5,073 nucleotides of DNA, taken from NCBI GenBank assembly GCA_031285115.1, contig JAITWU010000299.1, forward strand, positions 1 to 5,073. The letters run 5' to 3'. Positions 1-5,073 of the stretch are shown one piece after another. The position numbers and the translations under genes are program-made. The stretch's first letter is position 1; every line of letters begins with the position of its first letter. The notes below the pieces were generated by a model. The model searched no databases and was not told where the DNA came from. It saw only the letters and a program-made list of their open reading frames with translations. Source of the DNA: Azonexus sp. (GTDB taxonomy: Bacteria > Pseudomonadota > Gammaproteobacteria > Burkholderiales > Rhodocyclaceae).

Positions 1-454
1 CGAGGGCGCTGTAGACCAGGCCGCAAGGCAGCCAGCCCCACAACAAGCCCAGGGGAAACGCCTGCGCCACCGTCCGCGCTGGCAAAAAGCGCCGCGTCAG
101 CGGTTGCAAACGCCGCCACAAATGCTGCCCGGCCCGCTCGGTAAAGGCCAGCGCCCGGGTCACGCCAAGGAGATAAAGGCCGAGGGCGACCAGCATCAGG
201 TTAGCCAAAAGATAAAGCGCCAGACGCACCGGCCATTGCCCGCCCAAACCCAGACTGGCCGCCCCCACCCCGCCAGCCAACGCCCCGGCGGCGGCATAAG
301 AGACCAGCCGCCCGCCGTTGTAAGCCAGATGCAACGACCACCGCCCCGGCCCGCCGAGCGACAGGGCGCTGACAATGCCGCCGCACATGCCGACGCAGTG
401 AACGCCGCCGAGAAGGCCGACGAGAAACAGGGCAAGACAGGCGGAATCAGGCAT
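1..454 (-). CDS. Sulfite exporter TauE/SafE family (DsbD_2-like) membrane protein, C-terminus cut off
   Basis: The minus-strand frame is open from an ATG at 454 to the window edge, giving 151 codons of a protein family usually about 220-250 residues long, so the C-terminal third is missing. The translation is strongly hydrophobic with several predicted membrane segments (roughly residues 6-32, 50-70 and 76-98, with another starting near 130). It carries two family signature motifs: GGVHCVGMCGG at residues 16-26, with Cys20 and Cys24, and WGWLPCGLVYSAL at 139-151, with Cys144. These paired Cys motifs mark the DsbD_2/TauE-SafE group rather than true sulfite exporters. In many betaproteobacteria such a gene sits beside hemN, fnr and the cbb3 oxidase genes, so a role in metal or redox handling for cytochrome oxidase assembly is plausible but inferred. 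The ATG has no clear Shine-Dalgarno sequence; an in-frame TTG at 466 is the only other upstream start before a TGA at 479-481. The gene lies 148 bases downstream of hemN on the same strand. Confidence 0.87.
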   Translation of the reverse strand, partial: MPDSACLALFLVGLLGGVHCVGMCGGIVSALSLGGPGRWSLHLAYNGGRLVSYAAAGALAGGVGAASLGLGGQWPVRLALYLLANLMLVALGLYLLGVTRALAFTERAGQHLWRRLQPLTRRFLPARTVAQAFPLGLLWGWLPCGLVYSAL

Positions 455-460
455 GGCGAG

Positions 461-488
461 GATCAAGACAGGAGCCGATCAAGACAGG
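461..488. repeat. Two 12-nt direct repeats, 16-nt period, just upstream of the TauE/SafE gene
   Basis: The string GATCAAGACAGG occurs at 461-472 and again at 477-488, giving a 16-nt period. Its core, CAAGACAGG, occurs a third time at 433-441 inside the first codons of the TauE/SafE gene. The copies lie immediately upstream of that gene's start codon, where a ribosome binding site would be expected and is not obvious. They may be a small tandem duplication or a protein-binding repeat; the sequence alone does not decide. Confidence 0.6.
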
Positions 489-552
489 GCGGCCAGTCTA
501 CCCCGATTACCGCCCGCTGAGGCCATCGGGCAAGCCCTGGCGGTTGTTTCGC

Positions 553-593
553 CGCCCACAACCGCTCCCTCAAGGAAAGCGCGGTTGTGGGCG
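553..593. repeat. 13-bp perfect inverted repeat downstream of hemN
   Basis: CGCCCACAACCGC at 553-565 is the exact reverse complement of GCGGTTGTGGGCG at 581-593, with a 15-nt loop. It begins 10 bases after the hemN stop codon in the direction of hemN transcription. No U-tract follows on either strand, so it is not a canonical intrinsic terminator. It could protect the 3' end of hemN mRNA, assist Rho-dependent termination or be a relic of a mobile repeat. GCGGTTGT is present again at 540-547 and could pair with the left arm instead, giving a weaker alternative 8-bp stem. Confidence 0.6.
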
Positions 594-602
594 CAGCGAG
601 AC

Positions 603-2006
603 TCAAATGACTTTGGAATACCGCTTGCGCTCCCGATCAGCGCGCAGGTAGCGGTCGAAGACCATAGAGATGACGCGCACCAGCATACGGCCCGGCGGCA
701 GGACGGTAATCCAGTCAGGGTCGATTTTGAGGAGGCCCGCCTCTTCCATTTCTTTCATTTCGTCGAGTTCAGCGGCGAAATATTTTTTGAAATCAATGAG
801 ATGGGCGCTTTCGATGCTTTCGATCGACAACTCGAAATGACACATCAACGCCTGGATGATCGAGCGCCGCAGAATGTCGTCCGCCGTCAGTTCAAGGCCG
901 CGAAAGACCGGCAGCAGATGGGCGTCGAGCCGGTCATAGTATTCGTCGAGGGTCTTGACGTTCTGGCTGTAGGTCGGCCCGACTTTGCTGATCGACGAAA
1001 TGCCGAAGGACAGCATGTCGCAGTCGGCATAGGTCGAATAGCCCTGAAAATTGCGGTGCAGACGCCCCTGACGCTGGGCCACGGCGAGTTCGTCGTCGGG
1101 CTTGGCGAAATGATCCATGCCGATAAAGACATAACCCGCCTCGGTCAGTTTTTTGATCGCCAGGGCGAGGATTTGCAGCTTGGCGTCGGGCGAAGGCAGG
1201 TCATTTTCTTCAATCCGCCGCTGCGGCTTGAAGAGGCCCGGCATGTGGGCGTAGTTGTAGATCGAGAGACGATCCGGGTCCATCGCCAGCACCCGCTCCA
1301 GGGTGCGGTTGAAGCCCATCACCGTCTGGTGCGGCAGACCGTAGATGAGATCGACCGAAATCGACTCGAAGCCGCTTCCGCGCGCGGCCTTGATCACATC
1401 AAGGGTTTCCGCCTCGCTCTGAATGCGGTTGATCGCCACCTGCACGCGCTCGTCAAAATCCTGAACGCCGACGCTCATGCGGTTGAAGCCCAGTTCGCCG
1501 AGGAGCGCGACGGTAGCCGCATCGACCTTGCGCGGATCGACTTCGATGGAGTATTCGCCGCCATCGAGCAGCTTGAAATGCCTTTTCGTCTCGGCCATCA
1601 ACTGCCGCATTTCGTCGTGGGCAAGGAAGGTCGGCGTACCGCCGCCCCAATGCAGTTGAATCACCTCATGCTCGCCATCCTGCCCTTCGAGGAGGGCGCT
1701 CTGCAAAGCCAGTTCCCGGCCAAGATATTTCAGGTATTTGGCGCTGCGCCCGTGATCTTTGGTAATGATCTTGTTACAGGCGCAGTAATAGCAAATCGTG
1801 TTGCAGAAGGGGATGTGAAAGTATAATGAGAGCGGTCGGCTGATCCCGCCGATATTGCGCTTGCCCAGCCAGAGTTTGGCGGCTTCTGAATTGAAGGCTT
1901 CGACAAAGCGGTCTGCCGTTGGATAAGAGGTGTAACGCGGGCCATTGACATCAAAACGACGAATGATTTGGGGATCGAATACGAGGCTTTTTGTGGAAAA
2001 ATTCAT
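603..2006 (-). CDS. hemN: Oxygen-independent coproporphyrinogen III dehydrogenase (radical SAM)
   Basis: The 467-residue protein matches the length and layout of HemN, which decarboxylates two propionate side chains of coproporphyrinogen III to give protoporphyrinogen IX without O2, in the cytoplasm. Visible motifs in order are NGPRYTSYPTA (21-31), the radical-SAM cluster HIPFCNTICYYCAC with Cys68, Cys72, Cys75 and neighbouring Cys77, the SAM-binding WGGGTPT (about 120-126), GVQDFD (180-185), YGLPHQT (222-228), HFAKPDDELA (299-308) and HRNFQGYST (317-325). The extra Cys after CxxxCxxC and the N-terminal RYTSYPT separate true HemN from HemW-like proteins. I chose the ATG at 2006 because AAGGTGA lies 8 bases before it; a GTG at 2018 would extend the frame by four residues but overlaps that ribosome binding site. 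The gene is divergent from fnr and shares a gap with it that holds an FNR box, so anaerobic activation by Fnr is likely. No key residue is missing. Confidence 0.97.
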   Translation of the reverse strand: MNFSTKSLVFDPQIIRRFDVNGPRYTSYPTADRFVEAFNSEAAKLWLGKRNIGGISRPLSLYFHIPFCNTICYYCACNKIITKDHGRSAKYLKYLGRELALQSALLEGQDGEHEVIQLHWGGGTPTFLAHDEMRQLMAETKRHFKLLDGGEYSIEVDPRKVDAATVALLGELGFNRMSVGVQDFDERVQVAINRIQSEAETLDVIKAARGSGFESISVDLIYGLPHQTVMGFNRTLERVLAMDPDRLSIYNYAHMPGLFKPQRRIEENDLPSPDAKLQILALAIKKLTEAGYVFIGMDHFAKPDDELAVAQRQGRLHRNFQGYSTYADCDMLSFGISSISKVGPTYSQNVKTLDEYYDRLDAHLLPVFRGLELTADDILRRSIIQALMCHFELSIESIESAHLIDFKKYFAAELDEMKEMEEAGLLKIDPDWITVLPPGRMLVRVISMVFDRYLRADRERKRYSKVI

Positions 2007-2014
2007 AAGTAATA

Positions 2015-2021
2015 TCACCTT
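2015..2021 (-). promoter_or_regulatory. hemN ribosome binding site
   Basis: On the minus strand AAGGTGA ends 8 bases before the ATG at 2006. It decides the start: the alternative GTG at 2018-2016 lies inside this Shine-Dalgarno sequence and has no comparable site of its own. Confidence 0.75.
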
Positions 2022-2025
2022 AGTA

Positions 2026-2038
2026 CGTTGTGATTATG
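2026..2038 (-). promoter_or_regulatory. Predicted hemN promoter: -10 element and start point
   Basis: Reading the minus strand, CATAAT occupies 2038-2033 (five of six matches to TATAAT). Placing it at -12 to -7 puts the transcription start at 2026, giving a 20-base leader that contains the hemN ribosome binding site. The -35 position (2061-2056, ACCATA) is poor, as is usual when an activator replaces the -35 contact. The FNR box centre falls exactly at -41.5 from this start. The prediction rests on this match and spacing alone. Confidence 0.6.
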
Positions 2039-2060
2039 TTTTGGCAGTGTAATTGTATGG

Positions 2061-2074
2061 TTGACCTGGATCAA
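2061..2074. promoter_or_regulatory. FNR box between hemN and fnr
   Basis: TTGACctggATCAA matches the FNR/Anr consensus TTGATnnnnATCAA at nine of ten defined positions. The HTH of the adjacent Fnr has the same Glu-x-x-Ser-Arg recognition residues as E. coli Fnr, so this protein should read this site. Relative to hemN the site fits class II activation. Relative to fnr it ends 17 bases before the start codon, inside the expected leader or core promoter, which would suit negative autoregulation. A Dnr/Nnr-type regulator could use the same consensus. Confidence 0.83.
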
Positions 2075-2091
2075 TCGAACGCAGGTTGCGA

Positions 2092-2847
2092 ATGACACAA
2101 GCACACGCACAAATACGCGCATTGAATCAGGACATGACATTGGCGGTCATCAAGACGGCCTGCTCCAGTTGCAATCTGCGCGAACTTTGTCTGCCTTACG
2201 GCCTCAGTCTGGAAGAACTGGAGCGTCTCGACGATCTCGTTTCGACCCGCCGCCGGATCAAGCGCGGCGACTCGCTGTACCGCGTCGGCGAAACCTTCAG
2301 CGCCATTTTCGCCATTCGCAGCGGCTTCTTCAAGACCGACGTGTTGCTCGAAGATGGCCGCGAACAGGTCACCGGCTTTCAGATGGCGGGCGAACTGCTC
2401 GGCCTCGACGGCATCTGCACCGAACACCACACCTGCAACGCCATCTCGCTCGAAGACAGTGAGATTTGCGCCATCCCCTTCAGCCGGCTGGAAAGCCTGT
2501 CGCGGGAAATTCACACCCTGCAAAATCATTTCCACAAAGTGATGAGCCGTGAAATCGTCCGCGACCACGGCGTCATGATGCTGCTCGGCACGATGCGCGC
2601 CGAGGAGCGGCTGGCCGCCTTTCTCCTCAACCTGTCGCAACGCTTCAAGGCGCGCGGCTTTTCGCATACCGAGTTCTACCTGCGCATGACGCGCGAGGAA
2701 ATCGGCTCCTACCTCGGCCTCAAGCTCGAAACCGTGTCGCGCGCCTTTTCGCGCTTCCAGGAAGAAGGCTATGTCGCCGTGCAGCAGAAACATGTCCGCC
2801 TGCTCGACATCGACCAGCTCAAAGCCTTGATGAATCACCGCCTCTGA
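2092..2847 (+). CDS. fnr: Fnr, oxygen-sensing 4Fe-4S transcriptional regulator (CRP/FNR family)
   Basis: The 251-residue protein is a full-length Fnr, the cytoplasmic regulator whose 4Fe-4S cluster drives dimerisation and DNA binding without O2. The four cluster ligands are visible: Cys24, Cys27 and Cys33 in ACSSCNLRELC, and Cys126 in SEICAIPF, aligning with E. coli Cys20, 23, 29 and 122. Then come the cyclic-nucleotide-like beta-roll (about 40-130), the dimerisation helix (about 135-165, with Asp158 at the position of E. coli Asp154) and the C-terminal helix-turn-helix TREEIGSYLGLKLETVSR (200-217). Glu213, Ser216 and Arg217 predict recognition of TTGAT half-sites. I chose the ATG at 2092, with CAGG six bases upstream; an in-frame TTG at 2086 would add two residues but leaves no room for a ribosome binding site. 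The gene is divergent from hemN and convergent with hupV. Extra Cys109 and Cys115 are also present. Anr is the equivalent name in some genera. Confidence 0.96.
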   Translation: MTQAHAQIRALNQDMTLAVIKTACSSCNLRELCLPYGLSLEELERLDDLVSTRRRIKRGDSLYRVGETFSAIFAIRSGFFKTDVLLEDGREQVTGFQMAGELLGLDGICTEHHTCNAISLEDSEICAIPFSRLESLSREIHTLQNHFHKVMSREIVRDHGVMMLLGTMRAEERLAAFLLNLSQRFKARGFSHTEFYLRMTREEIGSYLGLKLETVSRAFSRFQEEGYVAVQQKHVRLLDIDQLKALMNHRL

Positions 2848-2850
2848 TCC

Positions 2851-2869
2851 CGCCCCTCGCCGGGGGGCG
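2851..2869. terminator. Short GC hairpin between convergent fnr and hupV
   Basis: CGCCCC at 2851-2856 pairs with GGGGCG at 2864-2869 across a 7-nt loop. The hairpin fills most of the 23-base gap between the fnr stop and the hupV stop, which is where a shared terminator would sit. Only two Ts follow on the plus strand and no T-run follows on the minus strand, so intrinsic termination is weakly supported. Confidence 0.4.
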
Positions 2870-2870
2870 T

Positions 2871-4322
2871 TCAATGCACCGTGCACACCATGCACGGGTC
2901 AAATGAGCGGACGATGTGCTGCACGGTGACTGGCGTCTCTTCGCCCGCCTGCGCGGATGCGCCTTCGAGCGCCTGTTCGAGCGCGCCGGGCGCGCCATTC
3001 TGGTCGCGCGGCGAGAAGTTCCAGGTGGTGGGCGAGACGATCTGATAGTTGGCGATATGGCCATCCCGCACCGTGACCCAATGGCCGAGCGCGCCACGGG
3101 CGGCTTCGTTGAGGCCAACACCCGTCCCCGCGCCGGGCAGACGCGCGGGCAAACAATACGGTTCATGCGGACGCAACTGTCCGAGCCAGTTTTCCATGAG
3201 CGGAATGACCTGGGCGAGTTCCAGCAAGCGGGCCAGCACGCGGGTGTAAACCGTGCCGCCGTGGCGTTCTGTGGCGTCACTGACCAGCGGCTGTCCGGCG
3301 TTGAGCTGGCGCGCGATGGCCCCGGTTTCGACGACTGCGCCCGCCAGGCGCGGGGCTTTGCTCCAACTGTAAGCGCCGGGCTTGTCGGCGTCGGGTGCGG
3401 TCTGCCCGTCGAGCGGATGACGCGCGGTGGCTGTGTCGGCAAACCATGCGTGACTAACGTCTTCGGTGATCGCGCGGGTATCGACGGCGGTTTTGTTGCC
3501 GCTCTGCCAGACACCGCCCGCCAGCGCATACGCGCCGTCCGGTTGTAGGTATGCGCCGTAACTCAAAAAGCGTCCAGGGCCGGGGCCAAGCTGCTGTAAC
3601 GCCAGCGCCTGCGACAGGCTCAGGAACACGCGCAGATCGCCGCGCCACGGGTCCTGCGCGTACCACGCCCACAGGGCCGATTCGCTGTCGAGCGCGGCGA
3701 TTTGCTCCAGCGGCGCGGCGAACATTTGTTCTTCCAGAAAAGCGCGGAATTCGCGGATGCTGGACAGCAGGCGCAGGCGCTCGGCTGTGTCGATGGGGCG
3801 CGTGCTGCCGCCCGGTTCGATGCCCTGCGTGTGCGGCCACTTGCCGCCCAGCGTACCGAGCAGCGTCAGCCAGCGCTGGCGCGCCGCGATGGCCTGCCGC
3901 GTCTGTGCGCCGCCGTGCGGGGCGTAGCGGCGCAGAACTTCCGTGTGCCACGGCTGGGCGGCGTAGATGGGCCGGGTGAAATCCGGCATGAAGAAGAGGT
4001 AGAAGTGCGCCACATGGTCAGCCATGCTTTCCGCCGCCAGCATCAGGTTGGTGGCGTGCAGGCCGTTGGGCGCGGGTATGACGCCCGCCATGTCGGCCAG
4101 CGCCCGCGCCGCCGCGACTGATTGCGAAACCGAGCAGATGCCGCAGATGCGCGGCACATAAACCAGCGCGTCGCGCGGCGTTTTGCCAGCGAGGATTTGC
4201 TCGAAGCCGCGATACATCGGGGCGTTGACGCGGGCTTCGCTGACACGGCCATTGGTGATGTCGAGCGTGACTTCGAGATCGCCCTCGACGCGGTTAAAGG
4301 GGCCGACGATGAGGCGGGTCAT
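2871..4322 (-). CDS. hupV: H2-sensing regulatory [NiFe] hydrogenase, large subunit (HupV/HoxC, group 2b)
   Basis: The 483-residue protein carries the NiFe(CN)2CO site of a regulatory hydrogenase, which in known systems binds H2 and signals through a histidine kinase to control uptake-hydrogenase genes. Visible features are PFNRVEGDLEV with Glu13, the N-terminal metal motif PRICGIC (Cys60, Cys63), HFYLF (106-110), EAARGALGHW, SPTTWNFSPRD (430-440) and the C-terminal DPCMVCTVH with Cys477, Cys480 and His483. The protein stops right at that His. Maturing hydrogenases have a tail there that is cleaved after nickel insertion, while sensor HupV/HoxC lack it; the length (HoxC is about 485) also fits. 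Ile62 and Phe110 match the bulky gas-channel residues of Ralstonia HoxC; O2-sensitive enzymes have Val and Leu. Gln67 replaces the usual His after CGIC. AGGAGG lies 10 bases before the ATG at 4322. It follows hupU after a 103-base gap and is convergent with fnr. The sensor assignment is strong for the family but unproven here. Confidence 0.94.
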   Translation of the reverse strand: MTRLIVGPFNRVEGDLEVTLDITNGRVSEARVNAPMYRGFEQILAGKTPRDALVYVPRICGICSVSQSVAAARALADMAGVIPAPNGLHATNLMLAAESMADHVAHFYLFFMPDFTRPIYAAQPWHTEVLRRYAPHGGAQTRQAIAARQRWLTLLGTLGGKWPHTQGIEPGGSTRPIDTAERLRLLSSIREFRAFLEEQMFAAPLEQIAALDSESALWAWYAQDPWRGDLRVFLSLSQALALQQLGPGPGRFLSYGAYLQPDGAYALAGGVWQSGNKTAVDTRAITEDVSHAWFADTATARHPLDGQTAPDADKPGAYSWSKAPRLAGAVVETGAIARQLNAGQPLVSDATERHGGTVYTRVLARLLELAQVIPLMENWLGQLRPHEPYCLPARLPGAGTGVGLNEAARGALGHWVTVRDGHIANYQIVSPTTWNFSPRDQNGAPGALEQALEGASAQAGEETPVTVQHIVRSFDPCMVCTVH

Positions 4323-4332
4323 GTTTCAAGTC

Positions 4333-4338
4333 CCTCCT
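4333..4338 (-). promoter_or_regulatory. hupV ribosome binding site
   Basis: A perfect AGGAGG on the minus strand lies 10 bases before the ATG at 4322 and confirms that start. hupV therefore has its own strong initiation site and does not depend on translational coupling to hupU across the intervening hairpin. Confidence 0.8.
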
Positions 4339-4354
4339 GCGAGAGGCGCATTTT

Positions 4355-4395
4355 CCCCCTCTCCCCCGGCCCCTCTCCCACAAGTGGGAGAGGGG
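4355..4395. repeat. REP-like hairpin repeat between hupU and hupV
   Basis: CCCCTCTCCCAC at 4370-4381 is perfectly complementary to GTGGGAGAGGGG at 4384-4395, with a 2-base centre, giving a stem of 11-12 bp. A second CCCCTCTCCC lies at 4356-4365 and could pair with the same right arm. This CCCTCTCCC/GGGAGAGGG form resembles dispersed palindromic repeats found between genes in many GC-rich proteobacterial genomes. No T-run follows on the coding strand, so it is unlikely to be a simple terminator. It may stabilise upstream mRNA or lower read-through into hupV. Confidence 0.7.
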
Positions 4396-4425
4396 AGTGT
4401 TTGGCGCGGGAGCAACCGTTCGTTT

Positions 4426-5073
4426 TCATTTCAACCGCGTCCTGCGCGCCACTGGCGGAACCACCAGATGATCGGCGGTGGCGTTGAGTTTGACGCGGCG
4501 CGGCGTGGCGGATTTGGAGAGCGAAGCCAGCACCACGAACCACGCTTTGGGCATGTCGGTTGGCAGGCCGATGGGGATGCCCGCCACTTTCGGCGTTTCA
4601 TGAAAAGGGTGGCCCGGCTCCTGAAAGCCCGGCTCGGTGCAGGCCACGCAGGCGTAGCCGCCGCGCGTGCACGAGCCTTCGCCGTTCCACAGCCGCGTGT
4701 TGCAGTCGGCGTGCACCTGTGTGCCCTTGCAACCCATGTGCTCCATCAAGCAGCCGAGGTCGGAGGGTTTTTCGGCGCTGGCCTTGAACTCGTAATACTC
4801 GTTGCGCGTACAGCCGTGGTGCACCAGTTGGTCGGCATAAAAACGCGGGCGGGCGAAAGTGTCGAGATCAGCGGCGGTGAGCAGCCCGGCGGCCAGCGCC
4901 GTCAGCGTGTCGATGACCCAATGGGGATGCGTCGGGCAACCGGCGATATTGATGACGGGCAGCCCGCCAGCGGCGCGGAAATCGGCGCCGAGCAGGCCGC
5001 CCGGATGATCGTCTTCATATTGCAGGCCGCAGGCGTCGGTGGGGTTGCCGCCGCCCGCTGTGATGCCGCCCCA
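4426..5073 (-). CDS. hupU: H2-sensing regulatory [NiFe] hydrogenase, small subunit (HupU/HoxB), N-terminus cut off
   Basis: The minus-strand frame is open from the window edge to a TGA at 4428-4426, showing the last 215 residues of a protein usually about 330-340 long. This subunit carries the Fe-S electron relay and pairs with HupV. Visible residues (counted from the first shown) are WGGIT at 1-5, just after where the first proximal-cluster Cys should be, then AGCPTHP (Cys46). The distal cluster is HHGC (His85, Cys88) with Cys108 and Cys115. The medial site has Cys124, Cys135, Cys142 and Cys145 in DCNTRLWNG...SC...CVACTEP. Cys135 sits where standard [NiFe] hydrogenases have Pro, which implies a medial 4Fe-4S rather than 3Fe-4S cluster. 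The C-terminus has no obvious membrane anchor; whether a Tat signal is absent, as in sensor hydrogenases, cannot be seen. The pairing with a tail-less HupV supports a sensor rather than an uptake enzyme. Confidence 0.93.
   Translation of the reverse strand, partial: WGGITAGGGNPTDACGLQYEDDHPGGLLGADFRAAGGLPVINIAGCPTHPHWVIDTLTALAAGLLTAADLDTFARPRFYADQLVHHGCTRNEYYEFKASAEKPSDLGCLMEHMGCKGTQVHADCNTRLWNGEGSCTRGGYACVACTEPGFQEPGHPFHETPKVAGIPIGLPTDMPKAWFVVLASLSKSATPRRVKLNATADHLVVPPVARRTRLK

Noticed and set aside
1388..1404. CCTTGATcacATCAAGG palindrome resembling an FNR box
   Set aside because: The half-sites are separated by three bases rather than four and the site is inside hemN coding sequence, where the codons explain it.
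453..1826. A 457-codon plus-strand open frame antisense to hemN
   Set aside because: It lies opposite a fully motif-supported hemN, starts inside the TauE/SafE gene and its translation has no recognisable domain. Long antisense frames are common in GC-rich genes because of codon bias.
2071..2895. A 274-codon minus-strand open frame opposite fnr
   Set aside because: It overlaps the whole of fnr, whose cluster cysteines and HTH are unmistakable, and its translation resembles nothing I recognise.
2916..3548. Plus-strand open frames of up to 210 codons opposite hupV
   Set aside because: hupV is complete, with catalytic motifs at both ends; the opposite frames show no family features and no convincing ribosome binding site.
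4370..4395. Intrinsic terminator between hupU and hupV
   Set aside because: The stem is strong, but no U-tract follows in the direction of transcription and it would separate two subunits of one complex.
4319..4543. A 74-codon minus-strand frame across the hupU-hupV gap
   Set aside because: It runs through the REP-like repeat and out of frame through the hupU 3' end, with low-complexity residues and no domain.

Overview
The window reads as chromosomal DNA of a GC-rich proteobacterium. It is most likely a betaproteobacterium, because the Fnr N-terminus (CxxCxxxxxC, 'LRELCLP') and the gene order TauE/SafE-type membrane protein - hemN - fnr are typical of that class. I cannot name a genus. The window joins two modules, both concerned with life at low oxygen, and the two genes at its ends are cut by the window edges.

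Left module (1-2847): a membrane protein of the sulfite exporter TauE/SafE (DsbD_2-like) family on the minus strand, truncated at base 1; hemN (oxygen-independent coproporphyrinogen III dehydrogenase), also minus; and fnr (4Fe-4S oxygen-sensing CRP/FNR regulator) on the plus strand, divergent from hemN. The 85-base hemN-fnr gap holds a near-perfect FNR box (TTGACctggATCAA, 2061-2074). Its centre lies exactly 41.5 bases from the start point implied by a CATAAT -10 element facing hemN. This is class II FNR activation geometry, so Fnr probably switches on anaerobic haem synthesis from here. The box also lies 17 bases before the fnr start codon, where it could mediate autoregulation.

Right module (2871-5073): genes for the two subunits of a [NiFe] hydrogenase on the minus strand, convergent with fnr. 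The large subunit ends at DPCMVCTVH with no cleavable C-terminal tail and carries Ile62 and Phe110, which mark it as an H2-sensing regulatory hydrogenase (HupV/HoxC, group 2b) rather than an uptake enzyme. The small subunit (HupU/HoxB) is cut by the window end; it has four cysteines at the medial cluster site and a His/Cys distal cluster. The 103-base gap between the subunit genes contains a REP-like CCCCTCTCCC/GGGAGAGGGG hairpin. No partner histidine kinase or response regulator is in view, and because hupV is followed directly by the convergent fnr, any kinase must lie upstream of hupU.

The known sensors here respond to two signals: Fnr to O2 and HupUV to H2. The non-coding gaps are 455-602 (a direct repeat and a 13-bp inverted repeat), 2007-2091 (divergent promoters), 2848-2870 (a short hairpin between convergent genes) and 4323-4425 (the REP-like element and the hupV ribosome binding site). 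I saw no tRNA, rRNA, CRISPR array or insertion sequence. I see no clearly undescribed system; the most noteworthy features are the sensor-hydrogenase variant residues, the repeat between its subunit genes and its location beside fnr.
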